A stretch of DNA of 64,000 nucleotides from Dactylosporangium sucinum (lineage in GTDB: Bacteria > Actinomycetota > Actinomycetes > Mycobacteriales > Micromonosporaceae): positions 5,757 through 69,756 of the forward strand of contig NZ_BMPI01000032.1 in assembly GCF_014647515.1 (NCBI RefSeq), read 5' to 3'. The notes under the pieces are model-generated. The model saw nothing but the letters and a program-made list of their open reading frames with translations. It made no database searches and was not told the origin of the DNA. Position 1 is the stretch's first letter; each line of letters starts with the position of its first letter. This document shows positions 56,671-64,000 of this stretch, piece by piece. A program made the translations under genes and the position numbers.

Positions 56671-57393
56671 TCAGAGCGTCTCGGCGGTACCGGCGACCGC
56701 GGGGTCGTCCGTCCGGTCGCCGGGACCGGCCTGCCGGACCACCGCCGGCGACCGCTGCTCGTCCATCCAGGTCTGCAGGGCGGGGCCGGACTCGAAGCTG
56801 GCGATGAGCGCGTACCGCGGGTGCGGGCCCAGGTGGTAGGCCGCGTGCCACAGCCGCTCGGTGTCCACGACGAACTGGGCGCCGCCGGAGAGCGGGACGC
56901 GGTGCTCGACCGTCGGGTCGTCGCGCTGCTCCCGCAGGATCATGTAGCTGCCGGGGTCGTCGGTGAGGTTCAGCCAGACCCGCACGACCCACCCCTCACC
57001 CTCCGGGTTGAGCCGGTTGTTGTCGTCCTGGTGCAGGTGCCGCTCGACCACCTCGCGCTTGTCGACCGAGGGCTGCAGCTTGATGATGCGCACCCGGCCG
57101 AAGTTCGCCCCGACCGACGTCACCCAGTCGACCAGCGTCGGTGCGAGCCGGGCGTTGGCCGTCCATATGCCGCCCTTGTCCGGCAGGCCGTGTTCCCAGA
57201 ACCCGCGCGGGTCGTCGTCGCCCTTGGCGGAGGCCAGGACCGCGAAGTTCGTGTCTCCGCCCGACTTCCAGTCCAGGTACTTGAGGCTCTCCCACTCCTT
57301 CGGATCCAGCTGGCCCGCATGCCGCTTCAGGGTGACGTACCCGGTCTCGGCGAGCGACTGCAGCCGGTGATGGTGAACGGGGATGACCGACAC
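56671..57393 (-). CDS. 2-oxoglutarate/Fe(II) oxygenase-like protein (Asp/Asn beta-hydroxylase fold)
   Basis: 240 residues, soluble. The facial-triad residues are visible as H121-x-D123 in VERHLHQDDNN and distal H183 in ERLWHAAYHLG. R193 in HPRYALIASFES lies where 2-oxoglutarate is bound. RVWLNLTDDPGSYMIL and VPLSGGAQFVVDTE are the jelly-roll strands typical of aspartyl/asparaginyl hydroxylases. GTG 57393 has GGAGG eight bases upstream; the ATG at 57399 is too close. It lies directly downstream of a class A PBP and near an LtsA-type AsnB, so an amino acid in peptidoglycan or its precursor is a plausible substrate. Confidence 0.75.
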   Translation of the reverse strand: MSVIPVHHHRLQSLAETGYVTLKRHAGQLDPKEWESLKYLDWKSGGDTNFAVLASAKGDDDPRGFWEHGLPDKGGIWTANARLAPTLVDWVTSVGANFGRVRIIKLQPSVDKREVVERHLHQDDNNRLNPEGEGWVVRVWLNLTDDPGSYMILREQRDDPTVEHRVPLSGGAQFVVDTERLWHAAYHLGPHPRYALIASFESGPALQTWMDEQRSPAVVRQAGPGDRTDDPAVAGTAETL

Positions 57394-57493
57394 GTGCATA
57401 ACCTCCAGATGTCGTTGCTGCCTACGGTGGCCGCCCTACCCGGATCCACGGCGGTAAACGGGCCCCTGCGGGGGATTCGGGACGGGGACTCCG

Positions 57494-59662
57494 TCAGCGA
57501 CCCAGCGCCCGCGCCCTGCTGGGTGCCGGGAATCCCTGGACCGGCTGCCAGCGCAGGGTGGCCGCCAGCGTCTGGGCCACGGCGCTGTTGACGGCGCTGG
57601 AGACCCCGTCGCCGACGTTGTCGTTCGGGTTGTCGGCGTTCACCGCGATGGCGGCGGCCGCGAGCTGCGGCGTGAAGCCGACGAACGTCTCCGTCGAGTT
57701 GTACTCGGAGCTGCCGGTCTTGCCGGCGATCGGCCGCCCGCCCAGAATCCCGGACACGGCCTCGGCCGTGCCCCCGTCGCACCTGCCGTACGCCGATCCC
57801 TTGCCGACCGGGCAGCGCGCGGCGTCGGTCGCGGCCGCCGCCACGTCCGGGTCGAGCTCCTGCCGGCACTTCGGGGCCGCGGCGCTCACCGCCTTGCCGT
57901 CCGCGTCGGTGATCGAGATGACGGGCAGCGGCTGGCAGTACAGGCCGCCCGCGGCGACCGCGGCGTAGGCGTTGGCCAGATCGAGCGGGGTGGTCGAGGC
58001 GTTGCCGAGGGTGAACGAGCCCCAGTCGTCCACCCTCGCCACCATCGCCTGGTCACCGGACGCCCGGAACTGGATGCCGAGCCGCTTCGCCATGTCCACG
58101 ACCCGGCGGACACCGATCTGCTCCTCGAGCCAGACGAAGTAGGTGTTGACCGAGCGGCCGAACGCGTTCCACATCGAGCGGTTGCCGTTCATCCAGCTCG
58201 GGCTGGCGTTCGCCGGGCACCACCGGCCGCCGCAGCTGCCCGCGCCGCTGCCGGGCCAGTGGGTCACCAGGCGCCCCGGCGCGTTGAACGACGTGCTCAG
58301 CGGCTTGCCCGCCTCGAGCGCGGCGAGCATGGTGAACATCTTGAACGTCGACCCCGCCTGGTAGCCACCGACGCCGCCACCGCCGCCGACGAGCTGGTTC
58401 ACCGTGTTCGGATAGCTCGGATGCTCCGGCGGGTTGGGGTCCAGGCTGAAGTGCCGGTTGACCGCCATCGCGAGGACCCGGCCGCTGCCGGGGGTGACGA
58501 CGGCCAGCGGCAGCGATCGGGCGTTGCCGTAGCCGTAGACCCCCAGCGACTGGGCGAGCGCGGTCGCCTGCACGCCGGGGTCGAGCGACGTGACGATCGT
58601 GTAGCCTCCGGTCCGCAGTTCGTCGTCGCGTTCGTACGGGGTGGTCCCGAACTCGGGCTGGTTGTTCCACCACTGCCGGAAGTAGTCGCAGAAGAAGCCC
58701 CAGTCGGTGTGCTGCGGCGGGACGGCCACGCAGTTGTTGGGCGGCTGGGTCTGCTTGATCGTCAGCGGCTGGGCGCGCGCGGCGGCCGCCTCGCCGGTCG
58801 TGATCTTGCCCATCTTGACCATCGAGTCGAGCGTGTAGCCGCGCCGCAGCAGCGCGGCGGCCCGGTCGCCGGTGGCCGGGTTGTCGGCGTCCGGTGACTG
58901 CAGCAGCCCGGCGATGAGGGCCGCCTCGGGCAGGGTGAGCTCGGCGGGGGTCTTGCTGAAGTAGGTCTGGCTGGCGGCGTAGATGCCGTAGGCTCCGGCG
59001 CCGAAGTAGGCGATGTTCAGGTACCGGTTGAGGATCTCCGGTTTGCTCAGGTGCTTCTCCAGCTCGACCGCGTACCGCATCTCGCGCAGCTTGCGCGCCG
59101 GGGTGTCGACGCCGGCGTCGACGCGCTGCTGCGGGGTCAGGCTCGGATCGTTCTTGAGCGCGTTGCGGACGTACTGCATCGTCAGCGTCGAGGCGCCCTG
59201 CTGGCTGCGGCCCCTGCTGTTGGACACCAGCGCGCGCAGGACGCTGCGGCTGTCGACGCCGCGGTGCTCGTAGAACCGGATGTCCTCGGCCGCGACGACG
59301 GCCTGCAGCATCACCGGCGCGATCTGCGTCAACGGCACGTCCCGCCGGTTCTCGTCGTAGAACGTGGTGATGAGCGTCTTGCCGTCGTTGGCGTAGACGT
59401 AGCTGATCTGCGGCGCCCGGGGCGTGCCCAGCTCCTTCGGCAGCGCCTCCCAGACGGCGACGCCGGTGCGCACCGCGGAGCCGCCGAGCAGGCCGAGCGG
59501 GAGCACGGCGGCGGTCACCGCCACGCTCGCGAGGAGGCTGCACAGCACGAACCTGCCCAGGCGGCGCAGCAGGGTCGGTCGTTTCGGCGGCCGTGCCGCG
59601 CCCGCGGGATCGCCGCGCCTGGCGTGACGGGCGGTGCCGTTTCGGGCGCGGAACAAACGCAT
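57494..59662 (-). CDS. Class A penicillin-binding protein (GT51 transglycosylase plus transpeptidase)
   Basis: 722 residues. A basic cytosolic start precedes one helix (FVLCSLLASVAVTAAVLPLGLLGG). The GT51 domain has the catalytic glutamate in AAEDIRFYEHRGVD (E126) and QQGASTLTMQYVRN. The transpeptidase domain has S438-T-F-K in YQAGSTFKMFT, S-V-N in GRSVNTYF and K-T-G in IAGKTGSSEYN. It polymerises glycan and crosslinks peptides at the outer membrane face. ATG 59662 follows GGGAG at six bases. There is no PASTA domain. The oxygenase gene follows 100 bases later on the same strand. Confidence 0.95.
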   Translation of the reverse strand: MRLFRARNGTARHARRGDPAGAARPPKRPTLLRRLGRFVLCSLLASVAVTAAVLPLGLLGGSAVRTGVAVWEALPKELGTPRAPQISYVYANDGKTLITTFYDENRRDVPLTQIAPVMLQAVVAAEDIRFYEHRGVDSRSVLRALVSNSRGRSQQGASTLTMQYVRNALKNDPSLTPQQRVDAGVDTPARKLREMRYAVELEKHLSKPEILNRYLNIAYFGAGAYGIYAASQTYFSKTPAELTLPEAALIAGLLQSPDADNPATGDRAAALLRRGYTLDSMVKMGKITTGEAAAARAQPLTIKQTQPPNNCVAVPPQHTDWGFFCDYFRQWWNNQPEFGTTPYERDDELRTGGYTIVTSLDPGVQATALAQSLGVYGYGNARSLPLAVVTPGSGRVLAMAVNRHFSLDPNPPEHPSYPNTVNQLVGGGGGVGGYQAGSTFKMFTMLAALEAGKPLSTSFNAPGRLVTHWPGSGAGSCGGRWCPANASPSWMNGNRSMWNAFGRSVNTYFVWLEEQIGVRRVVDMAKRLGIQFRASGDQAMVARVDDWGSFTLGNASTTPLDLANAYAAVAAGGLYCQPLPVISITDADGKAVSAAAPKCRQELDPDVAAAATDAARCPVGKGSAYGRCDGGTAEAVSGILGGRPIAGKTGSSEYNSTETFVGFTPQLAAAAIAVNADNPNDNVGDGVSSAVNSAVAQTLAATLRWQPVQGFPAPSRARALGR

Positions 59663-59950
59663 CGTGCTCTCCCACCGGTGCAAAGAGTTGGCTGCCGCCG
59701 GCATCCGTACGGCCTGGCGGCGGACGCGCGGCTACCCCCGAGGAATGAGTTGCAAACGGTGCGGCCGCCGCCGCGGGGCCGGATCACCCGCGGGCCATCT
59801 CACCCCGGGCCGAGGGGGTACTCCGTCTTCGGGAGCAATCGGGCGAGGGCCGGGCAATCGGGCATCCCCGGCGCCGGGTGCTGTTTCGCTGGATGGCGTG
59901 GCGCATCACGGCCGCCCGCGGCCACCACGATGACGAAAGGGAACGATGCC

Positions 59951-61894
59951 ATGTGTGGCTTCCTCGTCCACGTCAGCGACAGCCTGATCTCCCCCGACAC
60001 GCTCGAGCGGATGGAGCGGCAGCTCGGCCTGCTGCACCACCGCGGCCCCGACGACACCGCCGTCGAGCAACTCGGTGACGGCGTGGTGGCCGGTTTCAAG
60101 CGGTTGTCCATCATCGATCGCGGTGGCAGCCGGCAGCCGCTGCGGTACCCGCCGGAAGGTCCGGAGGCCGGCCGCTGGGGCCTGGTCTTCAACGGCGAGA
60201 TCTACAACTTCGAGGCGCTGCGCGAGGAGCTGATCCGCGACCACGGCGCCACCTTCGCCACCGCCGGCGACAGCGAGGTCGTCGCGGCCGCGTTCCACCA
60301 CTGGGGACAGTCGGCCCTCGGCCGGCTGCGGGGCATGTTCGCGTTCGTCCTGTGGGACGACGCGAACGAGACGGTGTACGCCGCGCGGGACCCGTTCGGG
60401 ATCAAGCCGCTGTACTACCTGGCGGCGCCGGGCGAGCTGTGGCTGTCGAGCGAGAAGCCGCCGCTGCTGGAGGTCGCGGGCGACGAGGTCGACGGCACCG
60501 CGCTGTCGCTCTACCTGACGATGCAGTACGTTCCCGAGCCCTACACGATGCACCGGGACATCGCCCGGCTGCCCGGCGGCGGGATGCTGACCCGGGCGCT
60601 CGGCCGCGCTCCGCTGGTGCACCGGTACACCCGGGTCACGTTCCGGCCGGACCCGACCGCCGACGACGACGCGATCGTGGACGAGCTGCGCGCGGCGCTG
60701 CGCGACAGCGTCCGGGCCCACCTGCGCGCGGACGTCCCCGTCGGCGCGTTCCTGTCCAGCGGCATCGACTCGACCGGCATCGTCGCCCTGGCGGCCGAGG
60801 TCGATCCACAGATCCGGGCCTTCACCGTCGGCTTCGACACGCCCGGCGCCACGTCCGAGATCGAGGTGGCCGAGGAGACGGCGCGCCACCTCGACGTCGA
60901 CCTGGTGCCCACGGTCGTCACGGCGGAGGACGTGCTCGACGCGCTGCCCCGCATCGTGTGGCACCTGGGCGACCCGGTCGCCGACCCGTCGATCGTGCCG
61001 CTGTACTGCCTGGCGCGGACCGCGGCGAGGCACGTCACCGTCGTGCTGTCCGGCGAGGGGGCCGACGAGCTGGCCGGCGGCTACACCATCTATCGCGAGC
61101 CGCGCTCCCTGGCGCCGGTGAGCCGGCTCGCCGAGCCGCTCCAGCGCGGCCTGCGCGCGGTGGCCCGGATACTCCCCGACGGCGTGCGGGGCAAGAGCTA
61201 CCTGGAGCGCGCCACCACGCCGATCCAGACCCGGTACTTCGGCAACGCCAGGGTGATCAGCAACGAGGAGAAGGCCCGGATTCTCGGGGCCAAGCCGGTG
61301 ATCGGGCACGCACACGTCACGTGGCCGCTGTACGCCGAGGCGGTCCACCTCGACGACGCCACGACGATGCAGTACATCGACGTCAACACCTGGCTGCCCG
61401 GCGACATCCTGACCAAGGCGGACCGGATCTCGATGGCGCACTCGCTGGAGCTGCGCGTGCCGTACCTGGACCGGGTCGTCTTCGACGTCATGTCCCGGCT
61501 GCCGGCCCGGTTGAAGGTGCCGCCGTACAGCCGGACGACCAAGTACGCGCTGCGCAGGGCGCTGCGGGGCATCGTGCCGGACTTCGTCGTCGACCGGCCG
61601 AAGCTCGGCTTCCCGACCCCGGCCGCCCGCTGGCTGCGCACGGACCTCGCCGAGTGGGCCCACCACCTGCTGTCGACGTCGGGCGCCAAGCAGCTGATCG
61701 ACCTGGACTACGCCCACTCGCTGCTGAACGAGCACGAGCGCGGCGACGCCGACCACGGCCGGAAGCTGTGGATCCTGCTGTCGTTCTGCCTGTGGCACGG
61801 CATCTTCGTCGACGGTTCGATCGCACCGCCGCTGCCCGAGCGTCCGAACCGCCCGGACCGCCCGGCGGCGGCCGCCGGGCCGGCGCGGCCGTGA
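59951..61894 (+). CDS. LtsA-type AsnB glutamine-dependent amidotransferase
   Basis: 647 residues. MCGFLVH gives the N-terminal cysteine nucleophile (C2) of the class II glutaminase, with LVFNGEIYNFEALREEL and ARDPFGIKPLYYL. The synthetase domain has the ATP loop LSSGIDSTGIVALAAE, the segment SGEGADELAGGYTIYREP, and MQYIDVNTWLPGDILTKADRISMAHSLELRVPYLD. The overall pattern is very like mycobacterial/corynebacterial AsnB/LtsA, which amidates meso-diaminopimelate in peptidoglycan precursors. With a PBP next door that role is more likely than free asparagine synthesis. AAAGGGA precedes the ATG at eight bases. Confidence 0.88.
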   Translation: MCGFLVHVSDSLISPDTLERMERQLGLLHHRGPDDTAVEQLGDGVVAGFKRLSIIDRGGSRQPLRYPPEGPEAGRWGLVFNGEIYNFEALREELIRDHGATFATAGDSEVVAAAFHHWGQSALGRLRGMFAFVLWDDANETVYAARDPFGIKPLYYLAAPGELWLSSEKPPLLEVAGDEVDGTALSLYLTMQYVPEPYTMHRDIARLPGGGMLTRALGRAPLVHRYTRVTFRPDPTADDDAIVDELRAALRDSVRAHLRADVPVGAFLSSGIDSTGIVALAAEVDPQIRAFTVGFDTPGATSEIEVAEETARHLDVDLVPTVVTAEDVLDALPRIVWHLGDPVADPSIVPLYCLARTAARHVTVVLSGEGADELAGGYTIYREPRSLAPVSRLAEPLQRGLRAVARILPDGVRGKSYLERATTPIQTRYFGNARVISNEEKARILGAKPVIGHAHVTWPLYAEAVHLDDATTMQYIDVNTWLPGDILTKADRISMAHSLELRVPYLDRVVFDVMSRLPARLKVPPYSRTTKYALRRALRGIVPDFVVDRPKLGFPTPAARWLRTDLAEWAHHLLSTSGAKQLIDLDYAHSLLNEHERGDADHGRKLWILLSFCLWHGIFVDGSIAPPLPERPNRPDRPAAAAGPARP

Positions 61895-61919
61895 CCGCGA
61901 GCCACGCCGGCGCCGGTGG

Positions 61920-62591
61920 TCAGCCCCGCCACGCGTATCGGTGCTCCGGCCGGCCTGCCCCGCCGTAGCGCAGCCGCACCTCGGCCTTCCCCGTCTGGAC
62001 GAGGTGTTCGAGGTAGCGCCGGGTGCTCACGCGGGACAGGCCGGCCCGCTCGGCGCACTCGGCGGCGGACAGGTCGGTCCCGCTGTCGCGCAGCACGGCG
62101 ACGACCAGCTCCGCGGTGGCCGGGGCGAGGCCCTTCGGCATGCCCGCGTCGCTCGGGTGCAGGGTGGCGAAGAGCCGGTCGACGTCGGCCTGCCCGGCCC
62201 GGCGGACCTCGGTCAGCCGGTGTACCGCGTCGGCGTACCGCTCCAGCCGCTCGCGCAGCGTCTCGAAGCTGAAGGGTTTGATGATGTAGTGCACGACGCC
62301 GCTGCGCAGCGCGCCCCGGATGGTCTCGACGTCCTGCGCCGCGGTGATCGCCAGCACGTCGACCGGGTTGCCGTCCTGGCGCAGCCGGCGCAGCACGTCC
62401 AGCCCGGAGATGTCGGGCAGGTAGATGTCGAGCAGCACCAGGTCCGGGTGCAGCTGGGCCACGGCGTCCAGCGCGGCGGCGCCGGTGTGCGCGGCCCCCA
62501 CGACGGTGAAGCCCGGCACCCGCTGGACGAATCCCTGATGGATCCGCGCCACCATGAAGTCGTCGTCGACGACGAGCACCCGCGGCATCAT
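61920..62591 (-). CDS. CitB/DcuR-type response regulator
   Basis: 223 residues. The receiver is VLVVDDDFMVARIHQGFVQRVPG, phosphoacceptor D55 in VLLDIYLPD, and lysine in YIIKPFSFETLRERL. The C-terminal helix-turn-helix is LSAAECAERAGLSRVSTRRYLEHLVQTGKAEVRLRYGGAGRPEHRY, the DNA-binding domain of CitB/DcuR/DctR regulators of carboxylate uptake. The first ATG of an ATG-ATG pair overlaps the kinase stop. It converges on asnB with 25 bases between stops. Confidence 0.93.
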   Translation of the reverse strand: MMPRVLVVDDDFMVARIHQGFVQRVPGFTVVGAAHTGAAALDAVAQLHPDLVLLDIYLPDISGLDVLRRLRQDGNPVDVLAITAAQDVETIRGALRSGVVHYIIKPFSFETLRERLERYADAVHRLTEVRRAGQADVDRLFATLHPSDAGMPKGLAPATAELVVAVLRDSGTDLSAAECAERAGLSRVSTRRYLEHLVQTGKAEVRLRYGGAGRPEHRYAWRG

Positions 62592-64000
62592 GCCGCCGAT
62601 CCGGCGCCGACGGGCAGCCGCGCGGTGAACGCCGACCCGTCGACGGTGATCTGGCCGCCGCGGGCGGTGCACACCCGGCTGATCAGCGCGAGCCCGAGGC
62701 CGCGGTGCCCGTCCGCGGCCTTGGTGGTGAACCCCCGGCCGAAGACCTGCTCGGCGTGCTCGCTGGCCACCCCGGCGCCGGAGTCGGTGACCCTGACCTC
62801 GATCGCGTCGCCGAGGTCCCGCACCGACACGCTGACCCATCCGCCGGACTGCGCGGCGTCGACGGCGTTGTCGACGAGGTTGCCGGTCACCGTGACCAGG
62901 TCGGCGGACAGCTGGGCGTCCATGGTCCGGCCGAGGGCGGTGTCGTCGGCGATGCGCAGCTGCACGTGCTGCTCGGACGCGACGCTCGCCTTCGCGATGA
63001 GCAGCGCGGCGAGGGCCGGGTCGGCGATGCGCGACTGCACCTCGTGGTTGAGCGCGTCCTGGTGCTGGCCGGCCTGGAGGATGAACGTGACCGCGTCGTC
63101 GTACTGGCCCAGCTGCACCAGCCCGGAGATGGTGTGCAGCCGGTTGGTGAACTCGTGCGCCTGCGCGCGCAGGGTGTCGGTCGTGTGGCGGCTCAGGTCC
63201 AGTTCGCGCTCCAGCGACGTGAGCTCGGTGCGGTCGCGCAGCGTGGTCACCGAGCCGACCGGCCGGCCGCGGACGAGCACCGGCATCCGATTGAGTACCA
63301 GCACCCGGGACTCGTGCACCACGACGTGGTCGGGTTCGTCGGACCCGACCGTCAGCAGCGTCAGCAGCTCCTCGGGCATCCCCAGCGACCGCAGCGGGAC
63401 GCCGGTGACGTCGCCGGACAGGCCGAGCAGCCGCCGTGCCTCGTCGTTGGCGAGGGTGACCCGCCCGGCGGCGTCGACGCCGATGAGGCCCTCCTTGATG
63501 CCGTGCAGCATGGCTTCGCGGTGCTCGACCAGCCCGGAGATCTCGGCCGGTTCGAGCCCCAGGGTCTGCCGCTTGATCCGCCGCGACAGCAGCGTGGACC
63601 CGGCGATGCCCAGGAGCGAGCCGAGCAGCAGGTAGGTCAGCAGGTCCGGGGTCGCGGTCGCCAGCAGCTCGGGCAGCGACGGGTACGTCTTGCCGACCAC
63701 GACGAGGCCGAGCACCCGCCCGTCCCGGGGGTCGAGCACGGGCGCGTGGGCCTCCAGCACCGGGCTGTCGTGCTCCACGACGCCGAGCCAGGCCCGGCCG
63801 GTCGCCGCATTGCTGGCGCCGAGCACCGCCGGCTGGCCCCGGCGCGGGCCGGTGAGCAGCGCCCCGTGGGCGTCGACGAACTCCACGTAGGTCGAGCCGG
63901 AGACGCTGCGGGCGGTCTCGGCGCTGGCCGCCAGCGAGTCGTACCAGATCGTCGCGCCCATGCCGGCCCGGACGAGGTCGGTGGCGGCCAGGTTCTCGGC
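62588..64000 (-). CDS. CitA/DcuS-type sensor histidine kinase (5' end outside window)
   Basis: At least 470 residues are visible. Part of the periplasmic PAS/PDC sensor (ATIWYDSLAASAETARSVSGSTYVEFVDAHG, DPRDGRVLGLVVVGKTYPSL), a membrane helix (LLTYLLLGSLLGIAGSTLL) and a cytosolic PAS domain (IKEGLIGVDAAGRVTLANDEARRLLGL) come first. The phosphoacceptor region is RAQAHEFTNRLHTISGLVQLGQYDDA. The ATPase domain has GNLVDNAVDAAQ and GRGFTTKAADGHRGLGLALI. The family senses C4-dicarboxylates, citrate or related acids. It is translated with its regulator (ATGA overlap). The N-terminus lies beyond the window edge. Confidence 0.93.
   Translation of the reverse strand, partial: AENLAATDLVRAGMGATIWYDSLAASAETARSVSGSTYVEFVDAHGALLTGPRRGQPAVLGASNAATGRAWLGVVEHDSPVLEAHAPVLDPRDGRVLGLVVVGKTYPSLPELLATATPDLLTYLLLGSLLGIAGSTLLSRRIKRQTLGLEPAEISGLVEHREAMLHGIKEGLIGVDAAGRVTLANDEARRLLGLSGDVTGVPLRSLGMPEELLTLLTVGSDEPDHVVVHESRVLVLNRMPVLVRGRPVGSVTTLRDRTELTSLERELDLSRHTTDTLRAQAHEFTNRLHTISGLVQLGQYDDAVTFILQAGQHQDALNHEVQSRIADPALAALLIAKASVASEQHVQLRIADDTALGRTMDAQLSADLVTVTGNLVDNAVDAAQSGGWVSVSVRDLGDAIEVRVTDSGAGVASEHAEQVFGRGFTTKAADGHRGLGLALISRVCTARGGQITVDGSAFTARLPVGAGSAA

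Noticed and set aside
59835-59864. Direct repeat GCAATCGGGC, two copies 20 bp apart upstream of asnB
   Set aside because: Short, with no symmetry and no relation to a visible promoter; may be chance.
1-64000. CRISPR array, insertion sequence, integrase or phage genes
   Set aside because: No regularly spaced repeats, transposase motifs or terminal inverted repeats were seen; the island at 14-21.6 kb lacks mobility genes.

Overview
The window is very GC-rich DNA with dense, strand-alternating genes, many GTG starts and frequent ATGA/GTGA start-stop overlaps. This is typical of a mycelial actinomycete. Three traits point to Micromonosporaceae (Actinoplanes, Dactylosporangium and relatives), by inference only: a FliL-like flagellar gene end (motile spores), several F420-dependent families, and an LtsA-type AsnB in a cell-wall gene group. 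I see no rRNA, tRNA, CRISPR array, integrase or insertion sequence.

Layout. 0-2.1 kb: FliL end and a secreted GH30 glycosidase with a ricin-type lectin domain. 2.2-5.2 kb: exopolyphosphatase-like protein and an EF-G paralogue. 5.4-14.3 kb: mixed genes, including a Rieske/DUF2231 protein, AraC regulator, methyltransferase, SDR, F420 oxidoreductases, a NarL-type two-component operon, and a DUF1348 gene coupled to a very short LuxR-type protein. 14.3-21.6 kb: an island with three flavin-dependent (LLM) monooxygenases, an MFS transporter, a flavin reductase, a tiny coupled ORF and an AlkZ-like protein. Its three promoters carry the same CCnA-N9-TAGG element. 21.6-31.6 kb: monomeric sarcosine oxidase family protein, an LCP ligase with a GT-C-like membrane protein, an FHA protein, a Ddn-like protein, M20 peptidase, and an ESX-like gene pair coupled to a GNAT gene. 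31.7-36.7 kb: beta-lactamase-family hydrolase, EcsC-family protein, DUF574 methyltransferase and a GGDEF-EAL protein.

36.7-44.4 kb is a secreted sugar module: two ThuA-domain proteins (one fused to a sorbosone dehydrogenase-like domain, PKD and CBM6-like domains) and a Tat-exported TIM-barrel isomerase. 44.5-47.1 kb is an iron-linked segment: a DUF2470 protein behind an IdeR/DmdR-like box, and a cysteine-rich double-DUF1540 protein. 47.1-50.2 kb is a complete tctCBA tricarboxylate transporter operon preceded by a CRP-type palindrome. 50.3-53.1 kb holds a cupin and two transporters.

53.2-61.9 kb is the most interesting part, a peptidoglycan neighbourhood: an L,D-transpeptidase, a secreted putative muralytic protein, a c-di-AMP (ydaO-type) riboswitch controlling a C39 peptidase, a 2-oxoglutarate oxygenase-like protein, a class A penicillin-binding protein and an LtsA-type AsnB amidotransferase. 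Micromonosporaceae characteristically contain 3-hydroxy-diaminopimelate in their wall, so the oxygenase is a testable candidate for that hydroxylation. The window ends in a CitAB-type two-component pair.

Regulation visible in the sequence includes a recurring leaderless promoter form (TAnnnT, 6-7 bases, then ATG/GTG) at about nine genes. There is also a perfect 17-bp inverted repeat that would hide the ribosome binding site of the iron-linked gene in read-through transcripts but not in transcripts from its own promoter.
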